NCBI GenBank assembly: GCA_013396655.1
Contig: WBMV01007809.1
Location: 1-64,000, forward strand
From: Campylorhamphus procurvoides
Taxonomy: Eukaryota; Chordata; Aves; Passeriformes; Dendrocolaptidae
Direction of reading: 5' to 3'
Length of the DNA: 64,000 nucleotides
The notes under the pieces were generated by a model. That model was not told where the DNA came from. It ran no database searches and saw only the letters and a list, made by a program, of their open reading frames with translations. Made by a program: the position numbers and the translations under genes. Positions within the stretch are counted from its first letter, which is position 1. Each line of letters begins with the position of its first letter. Of this stretch, positions 26,448-37,468 are shown one piece after another.

Positions 26448-27199
26448 TTATCCTATTTCAATATTGAGTTACTAGCACTGTTCCCCTAAAGCCTGACTAG
26501 TTAAGCAGAGGAAGGCTGGGTTTCAGAGAGAACACAGCCAGCTTTTGAAGCATTACCCAATTTTAGAAAAATGTTATCTACAAGCTCCACACACAAGTGA
26601 ATCCCAGTCTAAAGCATCCATTATTCAGCCAGCATCCCTCTCCTCATCTCCACTGGAGAAACCGTAATGAGCATTACATGAGATTCACATTTCTCTCCTC
26701 TGCTCTTGATTAATATCATTTTAACCACCTTGTTAGCAATTAAAAAGAAAAAAATCTTTGAGGAGCGAGGTCCTCAGGGGTGAAAGCCTGTCAAGCTGTT
26801 GTGCTGTATCCTTTCTACCCTTGTGTGACTTGCAGTGCACAGGGAAGAGATCCTGGCTGGACTGCATTAAGTTCAAAGAAGCAAGTCCCATTCTTCAAGT
26901 GTCAAAGGCACAGAGCGAGGAGCACGAGGTGAAAGCAGAAGCACTGCAGGAAAGGTCATAAACAGCACAGAACATTTGCAGGGACTACAGACCAAGGAAG
27001 AGATTACTTGGTCTGTCAAGCAGGCACCTCCCACAGAAGTTTTTTTCCTGTTTCAACCCCATCACAATTGAGAGCAAACAGTGTCAGGAAAAGCAGTTTA
27101 AACAATAAAGCTCTATCTCCTATTTAACAGCCCTCTGTTAATTCCAGATCTTGTTCTTTTAATCAGGACTGCATAAATCTGCTTCTATATTCCATAAGT
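26448..27199. other. Non-coding sequence
   Basis: No gene or recognisable element was seen between the duplicated segment and the following CR1 copy. Confidence 0.5.
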
Positions 27200-27545
27200 G
27201 ATTTATAAGATAATTCAGATTGGATGTGTCTAGTCCAAACTCCCCCTGAGACCAAGGTCATCCATAGGGTCAGACCAGGTGGCTCAGGGCTTTATCACTT
27301 TTGATATGGCCACTGCACAAGTGTTTTGGGAAACTGCTCCAACACCTGGAGCCCTGCTGGGGAAAAAGTTTCTCCTTATATGTTCTGTGAACCTCTTGTT
27401 TCAAGCTGAGTCCATTGCCTCTCAACTCTCCACCAGGTTTGGCTCCATCTTCCCTATAGTCTCCAGACAGGTAGCAGAAGGCTGCCCCATATGCACCCCA
27501 AAATCATCTCTGCCATTAACAAACTCAAGAGGAGAATTGCCCCAG
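27200..27545 (-). mobile_element. CR1 LINE 3' fragment, older copy
   Basis: The plus strand reads as the reverse complement of a CR1 ORF2 3' end and 3' UTR. Recognisable blocks are tctagtccaaactccccctg, ggaaaaagtttctccttata, aacctcttgtttcaagctga, and the ccattgcctctcaactctcc block that corresponds to the usual cattgcctctcatcctgtc. Divergence is high and several internal parts are lost. The boundaries are approximate, particularly at the high-coordinate end. Confidence 0.8.
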
Positions 27546-30353
27546 CCATGAGTCTGCTGAACTCATTCCAGTAGCTGAGTTATACTGAGTTACACTGCTG
27601 CACAAAGCTGTCAATAAAGTATTTCAAGTTGAGAGACACACTGGAGTTTAGGCAGATTGGAAGCACTTCAGAGATTTAACAGAAAAAAAAAATCAAATCG
27701 AATTACAAGGAAAATTTCAGCCCTCTACACTCATTCTGTGCAAGTGTTTTATGCTCAGACCTCAGAGATGATAGATGGTAATTTCTCCACGTGAGGTGAA
27801 GAGATAGGAGGAGGGAGGGAAGATGCAAAGAGAGAGCAAGCATTATCAATACCATGCACTGTGGCTGAGGGATGAATCTGATGGTGATTCATGACAGCAA
27901 TATTGCTGTTCTCAGTGACCTAGCCCAGTGCACCTCTGGGCTCTCAATGTTATGCTCCATATTTCTTCTATTATCTGAAATAAGGCACTCTCAGCCATTA
28001 GTGTTTCTTGGAAAGACCAGGGACTCCTCAGCAAATCCAGAAATAAACCTGAAAACTGTTCTGATCTCAGCACCACACACAGCAGGGAAGGGGCAATAAC
28101 CCTTTCCCCCCCAACAATTTTGTCAGAAGAGTTGTGAAGTTGAGTGTCTTTAACAGGAGATGGATCCAGCTGCCATAAACATGTGGACATGGACAGAGAG
28201 GGAAAGGAGTCAAAATTTTCACACTATTTTTACTTGGGCCAGCCAAACATTAGTCTTGTATTTAAACCTGGAGTAAAGCTGAATTTCTGAAAATAAATAA
28301 AAAGCCATTTGATAAGAAGTCTCTTTGGGTGCCAGTGGGTATAACCATGTAGTGGGTTGCTGGCTGGACATGAGGTACCCACTAAAGCCACTCTCTCCCA
28401 GATGGCCTTGGCTCCACCAGACACAGGGGAAGCTTCTGGAAGCTTCTAAGAGAAGCCACCCCTGTAGCCCCTCCCCACTACCAAAAACCTGGCCACAGAA
28501 ACCCAATACACACCAGAATTGAAATTCATTCCAAATCCTAAAAACTTAGGCAGTTGGTTCATTGCCTAAGCACACAAGCTCAGACTTTGATATGAAGAGT
28601 GTTGAAAAAGTGGAAACAGATAAAAATCCTTATATAAGGATTCCTAGCCCCTAATCACTTATCAGACACCCTCCTGGAATAAAAGCAAACTTTTACTCAC
28701 ATATCCATTCCATAAGCTTTTCATCACCAAGATGAGTCAGTCACAACAGCTAACCAAAGTATGCCCCAAAAACTACATGAACACAGAAGCCTCACACAAG
28801 CACACCAGACATCAAATGTAAACTTTAACAAGCAATAAGTAGGAGTTAAAAACCGAGTTAAAAATTGATCACTGCAGCAGCTGAAACATCTCATCATGAT
28901 TTCATTTCCTCCCTAGCACAACAGTAATAGCTACTGGGAGAATTAGTGGAAGAATAAGTGGAGAAAACCCATTTTTAAACAGCTCTTTTACAAGCAAAAT
29001 AGTAGGGGGACTATAATCCCTGTAGGCAGTAATTGCAGATCACAACGGGGTGTTCTTTCTTATATTCCATAGAACAAGATTGAATGCAGACACTTTCCAT
29101 TTCTGAGTAGGGCTTCTGTCCAGGAAGAATTAATGCAAAAGGGAAGATTGGCATCATTTGTTTTAAAAGACAAACTTGACTAAGTTAAACATGTAGAACA
29201 AGAGAGATATATATACACACACATATGCACAAAACCCAATAAAGACAGATTTGCTGAAAGGCAACTCAAAGTTTCCCAAGGACTATTAATTTAAACTTTA
29301 CTAGAGAGAACACACAGAGCAGTTTTATAATAAAATTAGAGTATCCATTTCATAATCCAATTCCAGCTCTTTATTAAAAATGGCTTTTTCATGTGATGAC
29401 TGTGTGTCTATGTGCAGCAAAGCTATGGCAGTGAGTAGAGGGAGTTCTACCGCACATGCTACAGCTTCTGGCCCTTCATTCATCAAGGACAAGCCCACAC
29501 CTCAGCTAGAGCTCTGTCTGCAAAGCCAAGCCAGGGAGAAGGCAGAACACTCAGATTTCAAAGAGTCATATTTGGAAGTTCGAAAGAGACAGAAAACCAA
29601 AGGATACCTTTGAACTCAAGAGCCTGCCCTATTCCTCTTAAGGATTTTTTTGTGTCTCCATAAAGTTCTCATCTATTTGCCCTTCTCACCTTCATCTTTC
29701 CAGCCTAACTTTCCACTCTTGCTCATACATAAATTGAACACAAGCCCAAGCCAGCATCTTTGCTACAGGAATCCCCTCCTCTACAGTGGGAGGGCCATTT
29801 CCAAAATCCAGGCCACTAACTCGAGAGGTTTTGCAAACAAAGCTTTTTGCCAGGTTGTGCAGCTTTGAGCTGCTGAAGAACCAAAAGGAATTTCTTCCTG
29901 CTCAGGATTCCAGTACCCTGTAATGCCACACTGCAGTCTTCAGACAGCCAACTGAAACAGTTCCATTAATTCTCTAATAAGAGATGGTGAAGAACCCCTT
30001 TATCTCTTATTACAACACGTTTTAAGCATTTCAAATCAGCCTTTCCAAATGCCACCAGCTGTGGCAGGCAAGAGGAAACTGCTTTGAGGAAAGAGACCTG
30101 CACTTTGCACAGCTGAAGTCCTAATTTCTGTGTTTCTGTGTCACACACAGTGGGCACCTCAGGAAACTCAGAGAGCCAGATTGGTTTGGAAACATTTTCC
30201 CTGTTTTCTGGGATGCATAAACTACTTATTGCTATGCTCTGCAATGAACAGATCACAAAGGAAGTTATTCAGGACAGTCAATCCTAAAACAGATCCCACC
30301 TGCAGTAACCTCAGATGCTTCTTGCTACTCCCTTCCAGAAGCTAACTGCTTGA
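27546..30353. other. Non-coding sequence
   Basis: Unique AT-rich DNA with a poly-A run near 27684-27692 and a TA/CA dinucleotide stretch at about 29207-29228. No gene was recognised. Confidence 0.5.
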
Positions 30354-30400
30354 TAAGTCACAGAACCATTTAGTTTGGAAAAAACCTCTAACATCACAAG
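30354..30400 (-). mobile_element. Short CR1 3' tail fragment
   Basis: The string tcacagaaccatttagtttg followed by gaaaaaacctctaacatcac matches the reverse complement of the conserved CR1 3' end (tcatagaatcatttaggttggaaaagacctctaagatcat type). Only about 45 bases are recognisable, consistent with an extreme 5' truncation. Confidence 0.7.
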
Positions 30401-30659
30401 TGGAAGGTCCTCTTTCAAGCATCTTGGGGTTTTTAAGCGATATCAGAAAGCAAAAAGGGCCACTCTGTTAAAAAAAATCTGTGAAAATACAGACAATTCA
30501 GAGCATCACGAGTTAATGAATGCATAAACCACAAGGACATTCTCCAGAGCAAATAGAAAGTGCCATTCAGGTCATGTGGTGAGAACAAGGCCAGGAAAAT
30601 TCAGTATTAAACCAAAGCACACACAACCCACTTTAGAAACATGAATGTAGCACAATGAG

Positions 30660-31150
30660 AGGTCATATCTGGAACACCTTTTGCTTCCATTGGGTTCCTC
30701 TAAATCCCTCTCTTAGCCTGCCCGTAAAGCTTATTCCATTCCATCAACCCTTAGCTCAGCTACCACATTCTTCTCCACCAGCAGCTCTCCATGGAGCCAA
30801 AAATCCATTCCCTCAGGGTTGGTATCACAGAACAGCAGCAAAACCCCTGGGAGAGCACCAATGCCCTTAGCAGGGCTCACACCCAACCCTTTCCCAGCTC
30901 CATTTCTGCTCTTACCTTCAATCTGCCAGTGCTCTGTCTATCTCCAGGTCTGGAACACCACTTGCTGCCTCCTTTCTTCAATCTGCTTCTGCAGGGGACG
31001 CTCCCAGCTCTCCTCAGAGAGGAGATTCCGTTCCTGCTCACACCTGAAAACACTCTCCTCATCATTTCTCTCCTGTTTATAAAGGGGGGGGCAGCACCTG
31101 CTGCTACTCAGCTGGAAGTGGGCACACCTGGCCCCTCAGCCCATGGCAAA
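30660..31150 (-). promoter_or_regulatory. GC-richer patch with TATA-like box and downstream splice donor (possible minus-strand promoter or LTR)
   Basis: On the minus strand a C-run is followed by ctttataaacag (TATA core about 31076-31081). About 30 bases downstream would be a start site near 31045-31050. From there, GC-richer sequence runs to gattgaag|gtaagagc, an excellent donor at 30911-30916. This could be a TATA promoter with a non-coding first exon of about 130 nt. An LTR of an endogenous retrovirus is an alternative. No polyadenylation signal or long direct repeat was found to settle it, and the TATA core is palindromic, so direction is uncertain. Confidence 0.3.
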
Positions 31151-33347
31151 ACATTTTCACCTGACATAAAAATCCACAAACAAGCCAGCTAATGTCACTT
31201 AGAGCAAGGCAAATATACAGTATCTTCATCTCAGATGCTAATTTTGTATTGCCATTAAAATAAAAAGAGAAACTAAAGGCACTAGAGATTTCTAGATAGC
31301 AGAAATGAAATCAAAACTTTTTCTTTGGAAGCCTCACACGCCTCAGATGAACAAAATAATGAATTCAAATCAGTATGAACCAGGGTTAGGTTTGTCTCTG
31401 TCCTTTAAAATGCAATTCTACAATTAGTCTGAAGGAAAGGCAAGGCACCTGCCCATCTTGGCTCTCTTCTCACTTGCCATCAGGATCAAAAGGTGCTCAG
31501 ACTCCCTTGGGACACCTCATAAATTCAGCCCATAACATGCTAAAGGCTGAAAGGCTCAGGAGGATGCAAAATCCAAAGAAGCAGAAATTACACAGTGGCA
31601 GACAGAGCATAAGTGCTGAAGACTCTGAAATACTTTGTGAATACCCTACCAGGTTCTCTATTTCTTTTTAACAACAGAAAAGCAGAGTGGCAACCGAACA
31701 TTAGTGTATTAGTATTAATAAATCTCTCTGCATCAAAGGAAGTGCCTGTCCTTACATTTTCAGCTCATAAATCCTGAGGGGACACAGACTTCATGAGGTT
31801 TGGCTGAATTTTCTGAGGAAATCTTCGCTTCAGTAAAACATAACTTGCAGAATGAGCAAGTGGAGGGAAATAGGAGGCAGAAGGGAGAGGATTCAGCTGG
31901 AATTAAAGAAAGTTAATGGGAGGGTGGAACACCAGGTCTTCCTGAAAGCTGCACATGCTGCATTTATGACTCTCTCACATCACCACAATAGTCACTAACT
32001 GTTGTAAGGTACCAGTAAATTCGGTTTTGAAGAGCTGTTTAATGTACTTACTTCCCAAAGAGGGATGAAATGTTGGGTAAGGGATAATCTGAAAGCTTGC
32101 TTGGCCCTTCCCATAACCCACCCAGTTACTTGATATCTGTAGAAAGAAGTACATATCAAAAAACCCCACCCCAACAAAAACCACAGGGTAAGTTTCCTCC
32201 TCCTTTACCATCACTTGCACCTCTTCACAGTAAATATATCCTGGATGGCCATGCAATTTTGCAATGTTTATAGCCATCTATAAATCAGATTGCATTTACT
32301 ACTGGGAATGAGGAGAAGTAGCATTCAGATATAGAAGGAGCCATCCATTCCAGTAATAAAGGCAATTACTCCAAATTTTCTAAGAACAACAATATACAGC
32401 CCCTTTTATGCAGCTACTCTATTGACTTATATCCTTCTTAATGGTAACAGCAAATACTTTGCTGAGTGAAGGATGACCCAGCAGCAGGTGGTATTTCTGC
32501 ATTCATCTTATTCACATTTATTAAGATGATTGCCTAATCTGCCTCTTGAATAGTGGCAGCATATCACAACTGACATGGAAGACCAGGCTTTGAAATGACA
32601 AGGCTTTGGGATACTTTTGAGCTTCAATTTACTTTCCTGCATGTAAAGACAATTTAAGAGTAGTTCAATGTAGGTAGGAACTTATGCAATATCGAATAAT
32701 TGCTTGGAACTTCCTTGTTTTCTAGCAAGAAATGATAAATTAATTTGAATTGAACACTTGCCTACAGCTAATTAAACTAAAAATATTCTTGAATATTTTG
32801 TTTTAAGGGTGAGTGTCTTATTACTAATGAAGAAAAAACAAAAACATAGCACTGGACAAAAGTTTCTTCTCAGCAGAGCAGGACTTTGAGGATGGTATAA
32901 CCTTCCACACCAATTGCCTCAGTGTTTTTGGCAGAGAAATAGGAATGATTCCCCTCCAACATCAGGACTGAGCCGCCCTCTAGAGCCACAACTCACAGGG
33001 TTACTGGGATTGCACACATTTCTTGCACCTGCTTTAAAGTCCACTGCAAGGAATCATCCCTCAAGAGGTGGTTTGGGATCAGGCTCCAAACTTTCCACCT
33101 CGATTAAGGCACGTGCAGCAAGCTAACCAACCTCTGCACTTCTGTGGGATAAACCTGACAATTGAGTTCCACACCACGTCCCAACAGAGAGGAAAGACTG
33201 CTGATCTCTGCCAGCTTGGGTCTGATTTAAATTGATGTCCTAGAGCTGACAGACCCTGCATCCATTACCATATTTCATGGTGCAGAGGAATGGTTACATA
33301 TGCATGTGACAGTAAATGGCTTTAATTTGATGAAGACACCTTCTTAC

Positions 33348-33395
33348 CCCCCGCTGATGTTGATTCCTTCAACTATGCAGGATGAATTCTGTTGT
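33348..33395 (-). CDS. Weak candidate 48-nt exon on the minus strand
   Basis: A long pyrimidine-rich run ending in cacgagcag precedes a 48-nt segment, which ends in five G bases before gtaagaag. The single open frame reads QQNSSCIVEGINISG. It begins and ends in phase 2, so skipping it would keep frame. It is not phase-compatible with direct joining to the 17121-17209 candidate, so another exon would have to lie between. Short splice-bounded frames of this size arise by chance in a window this long, so I rate it low. Confidence 0.22.
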
Positions 33396-34860
33396 CTGCT
33401 CGTGAGAGATAATACATAAAGCAACAGAAGAGAGAATCAAAAGAAATCACACTGGCATAGACTCCCAACTGGCTGCGTGGTGCTCCACGGTCACAAATCC
33501 TATTAGCACTAATCAAAATAAGATCATGGCCTTCCTGACACCTCTGCTCCGGGAGACAGAACCTGCACAAACCTGAGAATTGGAGCCTGGCGGAGGAGGG
33601 TGGGTAAAGACCTCCCTTATCTCCCAAAATCCTGATGCACAGGGCATGATGAGGGAAAGATTGGAGAGCTCATTTCCCATCCTGGCTCCCCTCGAGCCCT
33701 GCACACTGACACAGAGCTGGGAGCGAGGTGGGGAGAGCAATAAACTCCCCCCAGTGATGCTGAACTGATCCAGCCCATTACCCATCGAATCGTGCCCATG
33801 CAGGGCTCTCGACTGAGTGATTACAGCACTACCAATGGGCTGTGCATTGCAGGGTTGTATTACAGCTCTGCTTCATAAAATTTTACAATGTGTAAGTAAA
33901 AAAAAATATTAAATGCTGCTGAAGACAGGAGCGTTTCTCTTTTGTGCGTGCACCAGACGTACCCAGCGATGGCTGAGGTTGAAAATGTGTACACATGATG
34001 AATTTCTAGGAAACTGGCCAAAATCTAACACAATGTGGCCACGTGGATCCCCTAAAGAGGCAGCCAAAAGTCTGGCTTTGGAGTATTTGCAGCTGATATT
34101 ACAACTGTGTGGCTACCATGGAACTAATGTTTATCCAGATCCTTTATTTTGGAAATAGTTCAATGTGCTTATTGGCAGATGAGCCAGAACAAAAAGCCTT
34201 GCTTGTTGGCATGTGCTTTGAAGGAATCAACTATATAAAAAAAAAGAATATTCCAGCCAAAGCTGCATAACTGGAGAACTGTACAGTCTATCTAATTCTC
34301 TAAGAGCACAAAATCTAAATGCCTGCCTTATGACATGGCATATCTTTTCTAAAATCTACATTTTTGTTCAGCTTTCTAGTGCTAGCCAAATAGTATTTCC
34401 CAAATACTGATTCTGGTAAATTTGGGGATGCTTCTGTGTTGTGAAATAATGACAGAATATCCTTATTATTTGCACAACATCTTGGAAACACGTGAAGAAA
34501 ATTACAAGCAAACAGTCTTATCTGTTGACAAGGGATTGAAGGGTGGTATTTGCTACCTGACATGCAAAGCCTCAGAATTAGCTGGGTGATTATTTCCCTG
34601 CTAAAACGAGCATGCCATATCAAAATACATGGATTTGTTCAATTGATGCAGGTAATTTGGGCTGTGGTGAGCACTAAAAAATAGGAATGTGCACTTAAAG
34701 CTGATTTCTGGAAGCGATCCCGGGGAGAAGAACATTTACCAAGTGTTGAGATTCCACTGAAATTTATGAAATCAGTGAGATTTCAGCACCTGCTTTGATC
34801 AACTGATCCTCTGAAAAGAAGAAATTAATTGAAAAGTTTTGCAGAACAGGGTGATAACAG

Positions 34861-34893
34861 TAGTAGTAATAATAATAACAGCAATAATAATAC
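34861..34893. repeat. (TAG/AAT)n microsatellite
   Basis: tagtag followed by aat repeats with one cag interruption. Confidence 0.85.
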
Positions 34894-35885
34894 AGTGATC
34901 TTATTCCAGTGAGAAATAGTGATATTCAGCAATTAATTGTCTGTTGTTGCATTCAAATAAATGTAAAACCAGAGCTGGGCGATGTGAAATCATCCTCCTG
35001 AAAATTGAACAAGCTTCTGCCCTTGTAGCAATCCTGTTGCCGGGCTCTAACACCCAGATATGCATATAAACATTGAATTGTTGTGATCAAACATTTTCCA
35101 GCTGCCCTCAGACTTGCTGGGAATAGAGGGATTTTGTTTTATTCTGGACCACTGCTAATGCAGCTGGAGAAGGGGAAAGGATGTGGAGAGCTAGTGAGAA
35201 GATGGAGACAGGACTCACAGGGATGGTTTTGTGAAGTGGGACACAATCAGAGGGTCTCCAAAATGTCAGGTTTTACAAGAAAAAGCCTTTGACCCATCTG
35301 CCTTCAGCTTGGGACACTCCTGCACACCTCATTTCTGCAGCCAGCAGAGCAAGGTGCTTCCACAGAGGAGGGCTCAGAATAACTGCCTAGCCTACACAAA
35401 ACTAAATTGACCCATGTTACACGTATACATGAAATTATTGCTCCTATTTGCATTCTGGACATGATGGTTCTCGTGCTCTGCTTCCTCTGTAATCCTGTAT
35501 ATCAGTCAGTTGGCACTGAGCCTTCAAGGTGGATGATGAACAATTGGAGGAGGTTCAGAAAGTCATGGAAAGAAACATTCATTAAAGAGATGATAAATTA
35601 ATTCAATTTATTTTTCTTTTCAGAGAAATTTAGAAGCAGAGATGATTATGGTGACTTCTATGTTACTGTTACCTCATTTGGTAGCACAGTCATCTTCAGC
35701 CTAAAAAACAAAAGGATGAACAATGCCCAAGGTTTTGAGTTCAAACCAGATAAATGTAGATGAGAAATAAGGCTCAAATCTCAAGATGCAAGCACAATCC
35801 ATCACCACAAATTACTGTCTAAAGCTGCTTCTCTTTCTTTGCAAATCCTTGAATCAGTATCAGGGTTTTTTTTTTCAGGTTTTAA

Positions 35886-35938
35886 GGGAGTTCTCTCTTT
35901 TGTTGGGGGCTTTTGGGGGGCTTTTTTTTTGGGGGGGG
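35886..35938 (+). other. G-rich tract with quadruplex-forming pattern
   Basis: G-runs at 35886-35888 (3), 35905-35909 (5), 35915-35920 (6) and 35931-35938 (8) are separated by T-rich loops of 5 and 10 bases between the last three. The 8-G run can supply two tracts. The pattern fits a G-quadruplex on the plus strand. Confidence 0.55.
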
Positions 35939-37227
35939 TGTTTCTTTTTAAAGATCACCTTCCCCTGTTTCAAATTTCCAATCTCCATGGGTAAACCAGG
36001 TTTCATGTGGCAGATAAAAGGATGCACAAAGAGGACATGACTTTGGCCAAGGTGAGTCCTTTTCCAAAGATGTTCTCTGTCCCAAAACATGAATCAATTC
36101 AGTGTTAACACTGGTGTCACATTAACTCTTGCTTTGTCAGGACTAATTAGACAACCTTAGGGGGTGGTTGGTGCAATCAATGCCATGCAAGGACAATAGA
36201 ACCTTCAATTTATTCAATTTATCTCTTTTGTAACAAAGCCTTACCTATACAGCAAAGAGGACACCAACACGTGCTGCATCCACTATATACATGAAAAGAA
36301 CTCCCTTAAATTCAGATTTTTGGTCTGTGTGTAGCAGATGAAATGACCTTCCAGATATCACCTTCCAGAATTCATCTGACAATGCTGGAATATTCTACAT
36401 GCACCCACTTTACTATCTCTGGATGACTTAAAATCCAAAACAGAATAAACCACCTCCCACAACCTTCATAAGTGTTCTACAAATTTTTAACCTCAGTTTG
36501 GAAAAACCATATCCAACAAAAGTTGAACGTGTTGAATTAATTGAACATAAAGTTTTGCTTCAGAAGTATCTTTTTAACTGTAATCCTAAACTGTCACAAG
36601 CCTTATTTCCAGTCTTCCAAAATCAGATATTTCTATGAAATATCATTTGAGACATCCCATTGCATTGCTCTGTCAAAGGACAGTGGATCAGTCGTCTTTT
36701 AGGCCAATATCCTATATATTTTGACTCTCTGAGTCAAGAGTGCAAATTAATGATTTATTTCTCTTCCAAAACACTTATTTTCACAGCCAAGGAAATAGGA
36801 TTGTTGGTGCTAAAATCCTGACAGCATGGCATAAATATATATTTACATGTGCTTGCAATCACATTTACACTATACCTTGGGGATTGCAACTCTGCAAATA
36901 AATCTTGTTATTCTCTACACTGTGCAAGTAAACATTCCATGGGAGAAACAGAATCATTGTCCTCAATAATCAATATTCTAACAATTCTGCCAGACAGCAA
37001 TGGCCAAATTCCACCAACCTGTGGCAAGTTGTATTCTCCTGTTACAAGATGTGCAGCATCACATCTGAAGTCAAACAGAGGAGGGACAGACAAGGCTCTT
37101 TACCTGAGTTTTGGGGCAAGCAAATTCTGGCAGCGTTGATTTCCTGCCAAGCAGCATTAGCCTTAATAAATTCAGCAAGGCAACTATCAATTGAAACATC
37201 TGTAACTGCGGGAGGAATTAATCCTGA

Positions 37228-37468
37228 GTGTAATTTCGTTGGCTTTCTTTAGTGGCATCGCTTCGATAGCATCCTGCATTGGTTAATTGCATTTATCCTC
37301 CCGACAACCTTGCGAGGAGGCAAATGCTCTCAGAGCTGCTGGACAAGTGGGGATCTGAAGCACAGGGAAACTAAATGACCTCCTCAAGGTCACAGAGAAA
37401 TCTGGTTCAGCATAAGCACTAAATCCCAGATTTGCTGAGTCCTTTGACAGCACAATCCACCACAACTA
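37228..37468 (-). mobile_element. Ancient MIR-like SINE relic
   Basis: The plus strand reads as the reverse complement of a MIR-family SINE. Blocks are tttatcctcccgacaacctt, gaagcacagggaaactaaat, cctcaaggtcacagagaaat and atcccagatttgctgagtcc, in the correct order with internal divergence. The adjoining 37228-37265 block (atcgcttcgatagcatcc) resembles the LINE-derived tail of such amniote SINEs. The degree of decay fits a very old insertion. The family assignment is by eye, and the exact subfamily is undetermined. Confidence 0.72.

Larger units (their letters stand above)
31151..37227. other. Non-coding sequence with a CpG-enriched patch and low-complexity tracts
   Basis: Contains an A/C tract near 32158-32190, a CpG-enriched 0.4-kb patch at about 33390-33830, a TAG/AAT microsatellite at 34861-34893 and a G-rich tract at 35886-35938. 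A weak exon candidate lies at 33348-33395. No recognised gene or transposon. Confidence 0.5.

Noticed and set aside
31995..32277. Minus-strand frame with coding-like appearance (KLHGHPGYIYCEEVQVM) and a gtaagt donor nearby
   Set aside because: No acceptor of quality, no recognised family, and the sequence is not bounded like an exon.
36245..36282. 38-nt minus-strand segment between tatag and gtaagg
   Set aside because: Weak acceptor, and several frames are open by chance. A more protein-like overlapping frame runs into a stop exactly at the donor.
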